64,000 bases of DNA from Fistularia commersonii (taxonomy: Eukaryota > Chordata > Actinopteri > Syngnathiformes > Fistulariidae), in NCBI GenBank assembly GCA_037954325.1, contig JBBMNZ010000035.1:3452501-3516500 (forward strand), written 5' to 3'. The notes below the pieces were generated by a model. It saw only the letters and a program-made list of their open reading frames with translations. It was not told the origin of the DNA and searched no databases. The position numbers were made by a program, and so were the translations under genes. Shown here in pieces: positions 35,030 through 47,030 of this stretch; the stretch's first letter is position 1, and every line of letters begins with the position of its first letter.

Positions 35030-37931
35030 TCACATGAACAGTACCTGGCTGCTCTGGGGATCGTGGTACACCTGGTTATGGAGCGAGACCAGAACGCAGT
35101 CGTTTGGCGTGGACTTGTCGGTGCGCGGCGCGCTGGGGTCGCCGTCGTCCACGCCGTTGGCCTTGCACCTCACGCTCCTGACGCACAGCACCTGCGTCGC
35201 CAAAAGAAACCGCACAGTGTTTTTGCTCCTTGAGGAGGATGGCGGTATGAAACCACTTGACCTTCCTTCATGCCCAGACAGTAAACACACATCGGTCTTT
35301 GTGGAAAAAAGGAGAGCGGCATCGAACAACAAATCTCAGTTTTTAAAAGTGTTCTTTTTTCCTCAAGGTTCCCTATGCCATGAAGAGTGACCCTTTAAAA
35401 GTCACGACTGTCTGTGGGCCCAGGGTGTTAAAACAGCCCCCCGATATTGTGACTCCCTTCCCACCAGTGGGAAACCTCCCACCCAGCCGCCGCGTACAAC
35501 TCCGACCTCAAATCCTCAGAGGAGGAGCCTCGGAGTTGAAGTCGGAGATCAGACGAGTCCTTTTCGCTTGGTTTCGATTTGGTTTTTCCGCTGCTTTTTT
35601 TTGTGATCTGATTCCTGCGACAGTATGAATGAATATTCAGGACGAGGGGTTAGTAATTGAAAGCTGCATACTGTGGTGAATACTATTTCTTTCTCAAACT
35701 TGTACTTCAAAACATATTTCCGCAGGGTTGTTCACTTCAATTTTACTAATCACAAAAGAAGAAAAAATTCATGCAAAATGTGTTGTATGATTGTTTTTTT
35801 TTTTCTTTTTTAATTTTCTGCATTTACCTTTAGGGTACATGGATTTTTTTTCAACAACTTGAAGACCCTGCAAAATTAATTAAAATTTTCAAGTTTCAAT
35901 TAGCTCTTTGCCACCGCCTCAGGCTTCACCGCGAAACGTGACGCCATCCTAGGTCTTCCTCGGCGAGAGACGCGGTTGAACTGACCGACTTCACCTGCCA
36001 GACGACTGGAGGCGGCACTTCAGTAGCCGCTGGAGGAAACAGGGTAGGCCCGTAATTTACTCTGATCAGGGGCTCGGCTCCCCCCACACACACACCACAC
36101 ACACACACACACAAAAGGCATAAAAGCTACCCAACAGCCTACTTTTCTGAAGCTCTGCTTGAAGTTGTCGGACAGGAAGCCGTAGAGCAACGGGTTGGCG
36201 CAGGAGTTCGCATACGACAGGATGACGGCGAAGAAGTAGATCCCCGCCGTTTCGCTGGACTCCGGGATGATGACCACCAGGTTGACGATGTTGATGATGA
36301 AGAAGGGGAGCCAGCACAGCACGAACACCACCACGATCACCACCACCATGCGAGTCACCTTGCGTTCAGACCGGCGACGCTTGGTGAAGCCCGCCCTCAC
36401 GCCCGAAGATTTGACCTGCGAGGGAAGAGGCGCCCGGCCATCGACCACGATTGTCAGAAGCAGCAGGAGGAGGAGGAGGATCTTCAGGGGCTTTCACGCA
36501 CCTTGATGACGATGAGCAGGTAGCAGAGGCAGATGATGAGCAGCGGCCCGAAGAAGCCGACCGTCGCCGTGTAGAGGATGAACGCCGTCGACCAGACGTC
36601 AGTTGGCTCCGGCCAGATCATGTTGCAGGAGTTGAACGTGTCCTGACGGGACAGGAGAAGTGTCTGAAATCTGCTGTTGACAGATAGCGGAGAACCAGCC
36701 AGACCTTTTTGTTTTGAGACGGATTCTCTCTAAAACTTTCATTCGTTCATCGTCGATAACTCCTCTACCGCTCATGTGGTCTGATGTTTCACCTAGACGT
36801 CACAGCGTCACCGAGACTTTGCAACCGTTCACCCTGTCATTCGCACCCAGGGACAATTTGGAGTCTGCAATGAACCGTCCGACTGCTTTTGGACTCTGAG
36901 AAGAAGATGGAGAACCTGGAGAGAAAATTTAGGCCAGAATCCAGGCAAGCGCCGCCCCCTCCCGGTGCCTGTGAGCAAGATAAGTGGTTAAAATGATGAA
37001 TGAATGGGGTGGGGGGCAAGACTTGAGTAATGTTCAGAATTTCTCAAAACGAAAAACCTTTCCAATCTTGCCTGATGTGTTGTCTTGTTCACAACAGTGA
37101 CGGGTCTCAAATCTGAAGACAAGCCGAGCACTCAGGTACATTGTGATATATTTATCACCTCCTGTGCCAACGGTTTATGCCGCCTTCCTGCAAGGTAGTG
37201 TCGCCTAACGGCAATATAATGCCGTTCCTTGGGAAATGTCCAGCAGTTGACATGGCGCCTTGCCTGGTGGCCCCCTGCCCGGCCCCTGGCACGTGGGAGC
37301 AAGCCTCGGTCTAATAAGGCCGACGTGAAAGAAAACACGGGGCCTGGCTCTGGTCCCGCCGTTTCAGTACGGCGGTGGAGTGGAATTGGTTAATAGCACC
37401 CGCACGATCCCTGGTCTTTATACGAAAGCTTGGCGTTTTCCGCTCAAAGGCAACAACCTGGATGAGACAAAACTCGATTCTATAGAAACAAGTCTGGAAT
37501 CCGGCCGTGGCGAGCATTCCCATCGGGAAAACGTGTCGATTTGACGGCCAAAAGCCCAATCACGACTCAGCAGCAGAGCGAATCCAGCGCGCTACGATGG
37601 TTCGGAAAGCCGTCGACCACTCTCACAGCTGCGTTTCCACGATTGTCCTCCCATTCTGATAAGTGCTGCAGGTGAAAAGAGAGCGAGTGTCTCGGGTCCT
37701 TACTGGTTCTTAATTGGTTTATCATACGGTGAATAATGTCTTTTTTCCTAGACCTCTAATCTCCCGGTCTGAACAAAAGGCAGCGAGTGCCGCTGCAACA
37801 TAAATAGTTTCACAGGAGAACCTGCAGGAGTCGGCCGTGCGTGGGTGGCTGTCGGGAAGAAAGTGATTGATTTTTTTTATTTGGCCTCAGCTCGCGGTTG
37901 TTCTGGTATTGTTTCACTACATCTCTCCGTC

Positions 37932-37982
<51 letters not shown>

Positions 37983-38344
37983 TAGATTTAGCTTTACTTT
38001 TGAAAGTCAGCCTTGTTGGCTGCCCTGCAAAAAGCTGCACGGATTATGGTCCAACTAAAGGATATTGTTTTGACAGCCGCCACTAAAAGGCCAATGGCCT
38101 CGATTATGTGGACAGTGACTCCAACCGACCTGCGCTAGATTGTGTGTGTGTGTTTGATACACTGAGGACTCAGTGTCACAGCTTCACAGCTCTGCACAAT
38201 GCAGTCAATGACTCACAGGTGTGTGTGTGTGTGTGTGGGTGTGTGGATGCGTGCGTGAGGGTTAGCAAGAAATTGAGGTCAAAATGGGGTTTGAGTTTTG
38301 GGGGGGAATACCCCTTCACCTCTTAGTTTAAAGACAGTAAATAG

Positions 38345-38383
<39 letters not shown>

Positions 38384-39009
38384 AATGAACACATTTTCAT
38401 CAAGTCCCGCCACTCTTTCGCGCAGGAGCCCCGCCGGTTCCGTACCTGCACGTCGGAGAAGATGACCACGGGCAGCACCACCACGAAAGACACGGCCCAC
38501 ACCGCCGCGCTCACCACCTTGGCCACGCGTGGGTGCCGCCACCTGGTGCTGCGGATGGGGTGCACCACGGCCAGGTAGCGATCGACGGACATCACCGTGA
38601 GGCAGAAGATGGAGGTGAACTGGTTCATGGAGTCCGCCGTCATGGCAACGCGGCACAGGAAGGATCCGAAGGGCCAGTAGGAGAGCACGTTCTGCGTGGC
38701 GAGAAAGGGCAGACCCACGATGTACAGCTCGTCGGCCACGGCCAGGTTCAGGATGTAGATGTTGGTGACCGTCTTCATCTTGGCGTAGCGCAGCACCACG
38801 TAGATGGCCAGCGTGTTTCCCGCCAGTCCCACGGCGAACACGGTGACGGAGACGAGCGCCGTGAGCAGCGTGCTGCCGCCGCGGAACGGCACGCTGTGCG
38901 CGGACGCGTTCCACGACGCGTTGGCCACGCGTGGGTCCGACAGGGACGGCGCGGAGGAGTTCGCGTCCGAGGACAGGGTCGTCCACTGGGTCCCGTCGAG
39001 GGGTTCCAT
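35030..39009 (-). CDS. SSTR5: Somatostatin receptor type 5, four coding exons
   Basis: Gi-coupled receptor for somatostatin and related peptides at the plasma membrane. Exons in transcript order: 38446-39009, 36502-36642, 36143-36415 and 35030-35191 (TGA 35030-35032). All introns are phase 0; total 1140 nt, 379 residues. The N-terminus has three N-glycosylation sequons (NSS, NAS, NAS). TM1-2 reads GNTLAIYVVLRYAKMKTVTN; TM3 ends SVDRYLAVVHP (DRY motif). Exon 2 covers the second outer loop (SCNMIWPEP) and TM5. Exon 3 covers TM6-7, with the receptor signature YANSCANPLLYGFLSDNF. Exon 4 gives the tail, VLC...NGVDDGDPSAPRTDKS, comparable to SSTR2/SSTR5 tails. The MEPL start, ATQN in TM2 and DVQ-TFNSCN-WPEP favour SSTR5 over SSTR2. 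The exon 4 end assumes read-through of a donor-like site at 35071. An alternative 12-codon last exon at 35991-36029 fits the family less well. Confidence 0.93.
36760..36985 (+). repeat. Dispersed fish repeat inside SSTR5 intron 1
   Basis: Recognisable blocks: cattcgcacccagggacaat ttggagt, tttggactctgagaagaaga tggagaacctgg. It lies opposite to the direction of SSTR5 transcription. Confidence 0.65.
37936..37981. repeat. (GT)23 microsatellite in SSTR5 intron 1
   Basis: Pure TG/GT array preceded by ctgtctg. Two further GT arrays lie in the same intron, at about 38219-38238 and 38347-38381. The latter is only about 65 bp from the exon 1 donor. Confidence 0.96.
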
Positions 39010-39480
39010 CTCGCGTGGACAGACCTAGAAGTTCCGATCGAAGGGATCGCTTACCTTTTTGGCGCGCGGCGCGTCCGTGGCACCACCGCGCGTCCGCCGC
39101 AAGAGTGACGAAGTCGGGGATCTCTGTCACGGATGAAGCCGTGTTTCTTTCCCCAGAAAAAGCGTCACGGCGTGCCACGGGACGCGGCGCGGAGACCGAG
39201 CCGTGGGTTTTTACGCATGGCGAGACGCGCTTCTACAGGGACTCGCTCTCTGCCGCGGAGTGGGTAGGCGTGTTTGTGCGTGTCGACCTTACTAAAAAAA
39301 AAAATCGTGCCGCAAACCAGACGTACTGTCCACGGGTGACGACGTAAACCAAACACGATCAGCCCGTCGATGACGTCCCGGCCACGCGTGTTACTTTCAC
39401 GCGCCTCGCTCTGTCCGCGGTGCTGACGGGGCTGCGCTCCAAGTCCGCGCCGCGTCGTGTTCCAATCTATTTTGTCGTTC
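39010..39480 (-). promoter_or_regulatory. CpG-rich SSTR5 upstream region
   Basis: Immediately 5' of the SSTR5 ATG the sequence is dense in CpG (for example ggcgcgcggcgcgtccg near 39061) up to about 39480. This fits a CpG-island promoter with the 5' UTR. A possible acceptor (cttctag) 15-20 bp before the ATG would allow a leader exon. Confidence 0.5.
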
Positions 39481-39489
39481 AAAACGCGG

Positions 39490-40360
39490 ACGGAAATTCT
39501 TCCCCTAGTGGCAGCGGGGGGCAGATCGATCCAAATATTGATACCAAAGTCGGTATCCATATCGGATCGATACTGCAGTGATTAGATTTTCGCTTACTTG
39601 CACGCACGTTATGGACAAAAACTAATGTGCAAAAGTAATATGAAATTTTAAAAAAATCCTACTTCTTCAGACAAAAATTGTGCAGATTTTATGTTTGCAA
39701 ATAGTTTATTGATCCAATTGCAAACACTGAGCGAGGTGTCGATTGTTTTTTGTTATTTGCCCAAAATCAAACCGTGTTCGGCGATCATAATCACGGTCGA
39801 CCAAATGAACGGGAAATCACAAACATCATTCGGTGACGCTGGTGAAAATTCAAATTCTCAATCACATTTGAATATTAGTGATGCAATATTTTCATAAATC
39901 CTGACACTCTGCCCTGCAGATGCGCTACTTCTACAAGTGGAAGGCAGTGTCTATATCCGCGGTAGTGGGACCGTATTTACTTGTCAGATCGATAACAAAA
40001 ACTACAGAAAGCACCGCGCCATCTCGTGGACGCAAATGTCAGAACGACGTTTGTTTACGCAAAGAGTTGTTGGTTCGATTTCCAAATTGCGCGTCACCTC
40101 CATCCCGGAGGTCTCCTGTACGCACAGAGTACATTTTTGCGTGCCTCGCTTGATGCATTGCAGTATTTTATTAACACATTGTCTAAAAAAGTCGTTTTTT
40201 ACTCGTTATAATTGTACCTGCAACCCAAGTCGGTGCACCGATTTGTGCGTGCTCTGACGTGCACGTCGGGGCGCCCCTGGGATAGACTAAGAGGGAAACA
40301 CAAGAAAGCTTCTGTTGGCTGAGTGTGACGGACGGAAACGCGCAGGGTATCGAAGTGTCG
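39490..40360. other. Probable decayed repeat, family not identified
   Basis: Contains tatccatatcggatcgatac-type sequence (about 39555) often seen in repetitive fish DNA, and a 77-codon open frame at 39920-40153 without known similarity. Confidence 0.3.
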
Positions 40361-40368
40361 TAGACATA

Positions 40369-40371
<3 letters not shown>

Positions 40372-40407
<36 letters not shown>
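40372..40407. repeat. (CA)18 microsatellite
   Basis: Uninterrupted array. A second, short CA array is at about 40583-40604. Confidence 0.95.
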
Positions 40408-40408
<1 letters not shown>

Positions 40409-40699
40409 GGAGCCTGTTTGAAAAACCTGACTGAAAGTGATATGACACTTGTGATATTCTGCTTGAAAGTTCCAATTTATGGGTTTATTAGAAATAGACT
40501 GAAAGGATCAGGAGGCTGAGAGGATCCAGCTTCTTTTCCAGACTCCTCAGAGCCCGAGTTGTCCTTGAACACCCCCCTCCCCACACACACACACACACAC
40601 ACACAGACACCGCCACCATCCCAAACCCCATCTAATGCCTCTTCCTCATTAGAATGCAAATGTTGGATACACTTGAAAGATTCTCAATCAAAATAACAG

Positions 40700-41080
40700 C
40701 CATGCGACGAGATGTATTTTATTGATCCCAGGATTGGGAAAACAGACAATGACAAGCTAAGATAATAAGATAAAATCTGAAGTTATAAAAAAGTGTAGAG
40801 TATGTTCTAAAAGTGTCTATACATACAGCGGTGTGATAAGTGGAAAATAGGGGTTTTTGACCAGGAGCAGATGCGGGAAAAAGAATTAAAAAAAAAAAAG
40901 ACACAACCTAGTACAAGACGTAAGTCATAAAATTACAGAATATCGAGAAATATTGATTTATGTATACTGTATCTACAATATGCGGCGATTTCAGTCAGTC
41001 TCCTCCCATGAAGCGCCTTCACACCTTTCAGTTTCAAAGCATTGGATTTTATTCACACACAGACACAATCCTTCACCCAA
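40700..41080 (-). repeat. LINE 3' tail remnant and flank
   Basis: tttattgatcccaggattgg (from about 40719) is the reverse complement of the usual fish LINE 3' end (ggatcaataaa). The rest of this stretch is not recognised. Confidence 0.45.
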
Positions 41081-41114
41081 GGTCATTGGGGTGACCTGAA
41101 GGTCATCCCTGCAC

Positions 41115-41250
41115 ACTTTGGAGGTGGGAGTCAATCACAGGGCGTCTTTTACAGACATCCAACCAGTCATTGTCTCATTCCCACGATTAATGGGTCTTTA
41201 AATGAATCTACCTCGTGGACCGCGGGAGGAGGAGGAGGAGGAGGAGGATG
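41115..41250 (+). repeat. Partial dispersed fish repeat with GGA triplet run
   Basis: gtcaatcacagggcgtct and the cattcccacgattaatgggt cttt block match the family. The ggactgtgggagga block has expanded into a (GGA)n run at about 41226-41248. Confidence 0.6.
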
Positions 41251-41259
41251 TGATCATCT

Positions 41260-42580
41260 GATTTGGGAGCTAATATCTTCCTCTTTTTTAGGTCTGTGAA
41301 TGGCGGCGCGGAAACATCGTGCCAGACGGCCGGGCGAGCTGCTTTCCCCACGCGGGGGGCCTCGGAGAAAGACCGCCCGCAGGTATATGAAGCTTTTCTA
41401 GATACGATTGCGTTGCTTCATGAAAAGCCTCCAGGCGGACCATTTAATGTAGACATAATGTTCCCCGGCACCCCCAAACCCCCCTCGCCTCCATACGGCA
41501 CACACCCCATAGTGATCAGACAGGAAATGAATTCCGTCTGACTACATTCACAGCCATTATAGACACAATAACAGATTTGCTTAAGCTGTGGAAAGAAATC
41601 TATAACAGCGATGCTATCAGGGGAACAGCACTCACCATAATGTGTGTGTGTGTGTATGTGTGTTTACCTCATCTTGTCACGGCCAACTATTGACAGCTTT
41701 TTGCCCCTGAGAACATTTGCAGCTGACTTAACTCCTGCATGCTCAATTAAAAAAAAAAAACGAAGAAAAGGTTTTGGTTTGGAGGATGAAAGTGCATGAT
41801 TAAATACTTTAGTAAAAATGGTAACATTTTAGTTAAAGTGTTCTCTTATTTTTTAATAAGTAAGGAGGGTGAAGTTTCAATGATCAAATATTCATTGTTT
41901 TCAATAGTGTTTTTGAATGCGAATTTCTTCACACTGCAATTGCTGTTTTTTTTTTTTCTTCAAGAGTAAAAAAAACGTTTATTCAATTTTTTTCCCCTTT
42001 TGTGCAGACAAGAATGAGATGTATCACTGGCGAGCGACATGAGGGATTTTCACATTATTATTCTCGTACGGTTCGGGATTTCGACAAAAACACCGTAACA
42101 TTCACTTTTTGATTAAACTTTGGACCAACTCTCTGCCCTATAAGACCCGATGTTCATTTATTTAATATTTATAACACCAGCCCTTTGAATGTCAGCTCAC
42201 CTTCAGGCTGAAGAAGCGTCAAAAACAAAGTTTTTTCCCACGGATAATTTCAAGAAATATTATTTATTTAGGCGTTCCCTGAATATATCAACAGGTTGCA
42301 GCTGTGCCGATTTTGACTGTGTCGAATTCTCGCATCGCTTCAGAGCTATTAATGTTCAACCTTCAGGCACCGAGCGTCTCCCGGGACCGTTTGGCAAACA
42401 GTTGAAACATTCAGATATCTGCGGCGTTCCAGCCGGCGTCGAGGTGTCTCTGGAATGCACTTGACCCCGGTGTTGTTCGTCTCACGTCGCTCAAAGCCTG
42501 GAAAAAGACACTTTTTAAGAGCCTCTTTAATTGGGTCTGAATTCGGCACATTTGTCTGGTCAAAAGCTGAAGTGACCTAG
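41260..42580. other. Intergenic, no gene seen
   Basis: AT-rich with A and T homopolymers. The only longer open frame (41263-41541) has no known similarity. Confidence 0.45.
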
Positions 42581-42589
42581 ACACTAGAG

Positions 42590-43078
42590 CAGGGATGGGC
42601 AAACTATGGCCCGCAGGCCACATCCGGCCCGCTGGTCTTTTTAATCCGGCCCGCTAAAGGTTGGTACAGAATTCATACTTGATAAGCATGATTGGACCAT
42701 TGGATGTGGGAGCACAAACAGGAGAATATTTCATTTTTGAAGCTACTTGAGAACACTTGAGAATTTTCCTGAGCTGAGTGACACAGGTTGGCTTTGTGAT
42801 TTAGCATTTCCTGTGGACATACTGACACATATGTATGAGCTGGAAGTGAAGCTACAAGGGAAAAAAACGGTTTGTGCATGAAATGCAAGCAAACCTCAGA
42901 GCCTTCAAAACCAAGCTGGTTTTATTTTCAAAGCAAATGTCAGATGAGCCCGATATATACTGTTAACAAATGTGTTTTTTTTTTTTTTTTCATGTATCAT
43001 ATCTTGTGCTGACCCGGCCCGTTTATAAAATTTTAAAAGCCATTGCGGCCCCTGACCCAAAAAGTTTGCCCACCCTTG
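42590..43078. mobile_element. Non-autonomous hAT element with intact 8-bp target duplication
   Basis: The left end CAGGGATGGGCAAACT and the right end, whose reverse complement is CAAGGGTGGGCAAACT, form terminal inverted repeats. They are flanked by identical 8-bp copies of cactagag (42582-42589 and 43079-43086), the target-site length of hAT transposons. The 489-bp body keeps a fragment with the pattern LQGKKRFVHEMQANLRAFKT followed by KLVLFSKQM (after frame correction), reminiscent of GTF2IRD2-like hAT transposase. It is an internally deleted, non-coding derivative. Confidence 0.85.
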
Positions 43079-43089
43079 CACTAGAGTGT

Positions 43090-45390
43090 ACGGGGGGGCG
43101 TCAAAACACCAGGTCATCCTGCAACTTCTTCATGATTCTTTCTCAAAAGCACGGAGTTTTCAATGCCTTTTCCCCACGTTCTCTGCGCTGCATGTCTGTG
43201 TGTGGATATATTCCTATCAGGAGGAGCGAGGAAGTCCCAGCTTCCATCCTGACAGGAGATCCACTTTCTAGGATCCCTTTTTCCAGATTCCAGCTCCGAC
43301 AGGGAGAAAAGAAAAAAGCTGTGGTCGTGACATTTTGTTCCTTTACATTTTGAAATAGTGCCTTAAGGTGGTCCTTTTGTTTTCATGGCACGGCTCGCTT
43401 GTAGATATTAATTGGAACAGCTCTGCAGAGCGCCGGTTTGAGGGACATTCAGTCACTAGTCTGGAACACCGTTCTCAGTGTCAGGAACAACCAAATATCT
43501 CCTGTCGTTTTTTTTTTTTTTTTTTTTGTTTTTTTTTTTTTTGTCTTGCAAGCTGTTTCTACCTCCTATCTCACCGGTTCTAATATTTTCCTTGATCTCA
43601 TTTTTGCATCCGCCGCTCAGTCCGGCCTGCCTGATTCCTTTTGAAACCTCTCCTGAACATGGTTATAGAACGCTGTGTGATATATCAAGATTTTCGCCCG
43701 ACTCTCGGCATTTATCTGAATCCACCCCCCAACCCTCGCCCCCGCTGCTAATCCCCTCAGTTACTCGTCCTGAGCTCTTTGTCGTCCTTAGACATCGTGA
43801 GACCGTGGCAGTGGTTCCCTGGAAATATGATAAATATGGAGGGGGAGATTTTAAGCAAATAAAAAAAAAAAACTTTTCATAACCTCGCTCTGTATTTGCA
43901 ATTGTATCAACAAACTGTTTGCAAACGTGAAATCCGTACAAAATATTACTGCAGAACTAGGATTTTTTTTTAAAAATTCAATTCTACTTTTTCTCTTCGG
44001 TTTTTGTCCATAACATAACAAGAAAATAGACTCGGTTCGTCGTCTTGAGGTTGTGTGGCCATGCTTGGCTCACCTGCATTGTTTGTTTTATGACCTTCCC
44101 TTAGAAACAGGGCTTGTCAGAGTTTGTTGTCTATCTTTTATTTAATAGGACCAGCCGGCCGACATGACAGAAACCATGTAGTTTGGCCACGTCTATAAAT
44201 GGAACCGACTCCGCCGGATAGGATTTATTAATCACCCGAGCAACGCGCCTCATTAGGCTCTGTCAGGCATCAGCGGATGAGCGGCCGGCGAAACCGGGAA
44301 CCTTTTCTGTTTCCTGTAATCATTACATTCATCCTCGACTTCTGGGTTACTTCTATTCCCTCAAGGGGAAACAACTTAACACGCACATGCTAGTTAACAT
44401 CTTATTGCCAGGCAGGTAATATGTGTGTGTGTGTGTTGGGGGGGGTTTGCCTGCGACCACAGCAGCAAACCCCCCGTGGTGAAGCTATCACACAAACCAA
44501 CGTTTGACCTTACCAGCCTGTCAAAGGGTATTAATGTACCTGTGTGTTGGTGCGTGCTCGCTGCAAGTCATTTACAGATGGGTTTGCTTCCCTTGGCTTC
44601 TCCAGATATTTTTTTTTTGTCTAAGCAACTTTCGCCTTTTTCCCCCCTCTCGGGAACACGGAGTTGAAGTTTGTGCAGCGGGAACAAGCGAAAATGCTGC
44701 GTTTTGCGCGCTCCGCTCCAATCGCAAATTTGTCCGACCTCCTGCTAAAGGAGGCGCTGCGATGCCAGCCGCTCGCTGACCCGCAGAAACCCATCCTGAT
44801 TGGCTGCTTCGCACCCAGTCGGGCTCTAGCTCGATGGGGTAGAAGAAGCCGAAATCACATCCAGGCCGGCTTTGCTCCTCCGTCTTCTGCAATGGAGCCA
44901 CATGACGGCGCTTTCACTCCCTTATCCTAGCAGCCAATCAGATGACTCCTTCTGGGTCAGTGATTAGCTGGAATCCATCAATATCATTAATCTCTTTGTC
45001 AATGACAAGCGATGTAGAACATGGAAGAGATGAATGTAACAAAGGAAGAAAAGGTTACGAAGTCCAACTGGCCAATCAGATCATCCGATGTCAATACGTC
45101 CATGGCAGAAGATTGTGTGAATCTTTTGTGAGGACGTATTTATCTGCTTTAGGGCCTGAGGTAAACTTTAAGCCTGTCCATTCATCACAAACCGGTCCAT
45201 TTCATAGCCATGGCAACCAAGGTCACGGCACATACACCTCCGTTTAAGATATCGGCTTTTCTTTTCGGAACTGTTCACTTCATGAACAAAATATCGAGTG
45301 GTCTGTCGGTCTTCCGTGTCAAGGACGTTTCACGTAAGAATGGCAGCATTATAATTCTGTAGGGAAATCGATAATAATGACAATATGTCA
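43090..45390. other. Intergenic, no gene seen
   Basis: Contains T runs at about 43509-43526 and 43530-43542. The segment 44640-44930 is GC-richer and open in several frames, without known similarity. An X-box-like core CCATGGCAAC is at 45208-45217. Confidence 0.4.
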
Positions 45391-45394
45391 TTCA

Positions 45395-45580
45395 CATCTA
45401 AAGACAATTCAGTATTTAACTATTCCACTGACTTGTTTTTGGACAAGTGGGAGGAAGAAGGAGAACCCGGAGAGATCCCGCGCAGGAGAACGTGCAGAGC
45501 CCCTCGGTGGAAGATCCACGGTCAGCCGATGGGAGCCGTTGCTGAGCAGTGAACCACTGCGACGCCTCACAAGGTGACAT
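45395..45580 (+). repeat. Dispersed fish repeat, 3' half
   Basis: ttttggacaagtgggaggaa followed by gaaggagaacccggagagat cccgcgcaggagaacgtgcag and a gtgaaccactgcgacgcc tail. Confidence 0.7.
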
Positions 45581-45915
45581 CATTATTTTGAATATAATCT
45601 GCGCCATCGTGAATTTCTCCTCAGTGGAACTCTGACATCTTCGCTTGTTCCTCGGAGAAGACGATTTTCTCCACCTCCATTTCAAAAAGCCGAGCCCCAT
45701 CAGCCCTCAGCCGGTTGCTGTGAATGAGTTCCTGCATCCGCTTCTGTTTCGCACATTTCCCTTAAAAACCCCATCGACATTTTATTTTTACCTATACCCG
45801 GGACTTGGTTGATGCCGGCGTCTTATTATTGACCTTTTTCTTTTGCACTCTCCTTCGGCTTCTCATTCATTATAACTGTATCAGGAACACTGCTTAAGAA
45901 AAAGCCTTTGTACCA

Positions 45916-46485
45916 GCGGTGCCCGATACTTCGATCGCTATTGCGGGTAGATTGCATGGTATTAAAAGAATATACATCAGCCTATCATCCGTCCTCACTA
46001 TGACAAGGCCAGCCAGTCTTACGTATCAAAATCTTGTGATGCATGGGTAACTGCACATACGACGGTTCTAAGTGCTACAAAACTCTAGCATGCTAGCAAG
46101 TTATCTAGTTATACTCCAATTTATTTCTCTTAAACTTAAGAAAGGGTATTAAACTGAGTGGGGAAGCAGGACCACGTAAGAAGACAAAAACTTAGCACTT
46201 CCATAGGGACTGGGAGGAGGCCTTTTTTTCTTACTGTGTCTTTTTCAAATTGCATTAGCCTCATCTGCCAGTCTACCATCACAAAACCGAAGAAAGGAAA
46301 TGCGGAGCGGCATTTTTGGACTGTTCATAAAGACTACGACACTTACTTCCCTCCGAGAAGCGAGCTGAGAAGGAGAAGGGTGAAGGAACTAAAATCACAA
46401 ATGTCCACTTATTTATGTGAGATTTTTTTTTTCCCACATGAAGATCATGAAGTCGAAATACCGTTCTCCCATGTCCGATGATCAT
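45916..46485 (+). mobile_element. hAT transposon fragment with BED-type finger coding
   Basis: A cagcggtgcccgatacttcg atcgc end at about 45915, with the cgatcg..gcgggtagatcgc style of hAT terminal repeats, is followed at 46158-46481 by an open frame containing FFLTVSFSNCISLICQSTIT then KKGNAERHFWTVHKDYDTYF and RRRVKELKSQM. The C-x2-C and H-x4-H-like spacing fits the BED-like finger at the start of ZBED/GTF2IRD2-related transposases. Nothing of the catalytic core follows, so it is a relic. Confidence 0.6.
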
Positions 46486-46699
46486 TTGGAAGTGTGTTTG
46501 AGGCTGGCTAGCAGTAGCTACTGTCCGGACTCTGCGTCCCTGGCTGATTCCATTCAGTGCAAGTCATCGGAGTAAGGTAATGACCAAAAATGTACAGTTG
46601 TATTGTGCAATACGGGTTCATGTCGTTATTACACCAACATATGTTGTAAATATAAAGAATTCTCAATATATTTATCAATAAATATATGGTTTACAATTT

Positions 46700-47030
46700 T
46701 ATAGTCGGTAGAACATTTTGACTTGGACATTTTTTGCACTACCCGACTACTTCCATCATTATTTTGCACCACCTCTACCTACCGCTATTATCCGTGCAAT
46801 ATTTATATTATATTTCTACATTCTTCAGAACACCTAACTCGCTATCATTTTACGACCCAAATCTGTTATTTCTATACTCATTCTCTGCACAAGGCATTTC
46901 TTTTCCTATTTCTATATTTTGCTTTCTAATGTTCAAATTTTCTTTAGTATCCATATCCTCTATTTTGCATATTCTTTTCTATAACGTAGCTCCTGGGAAA
47001 AAAACAACAACAAAAAAAAAAACACGCTCT
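46700..47030 (+). repeat. AT-rich LINE-tail-like remnant
   Basis: ttttgcactacccgac, ttttgcaccacctctac and cctgggaaaaaaacaacaac resemble the T-rich 3' region of a fish retroelement. Assignment is tentative. Confidence 0.3.

Noticed and set aside
35991..36029. Alternative SSTR5 last exon of 12 codons
   Set aside because: Has an acceptor and a stop, but the peptide does not resemble receptor tails, whereas 35030-35191 gives a clear SSTR2/SSTR5-like tail beginning VLC.
36020..36142. SSTR5 exon 3 read-through tail
   Set aside because: Translates a CA microsatellite (CVCVCVWCVC). Likely intronic, since a good donor lies at 36142.
38348..39178. Long open frames antisense to, or in other frames of, SSTR5 exon 1
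   Set aside because: Shadow frames in GC-rich coding DNA. The receptor frame carries all family motifs.
44572..44930. Open frames in a GC-richer patch
   Set aside because: Several frames open at once and no similarity or splice context, so most likely non-coding.
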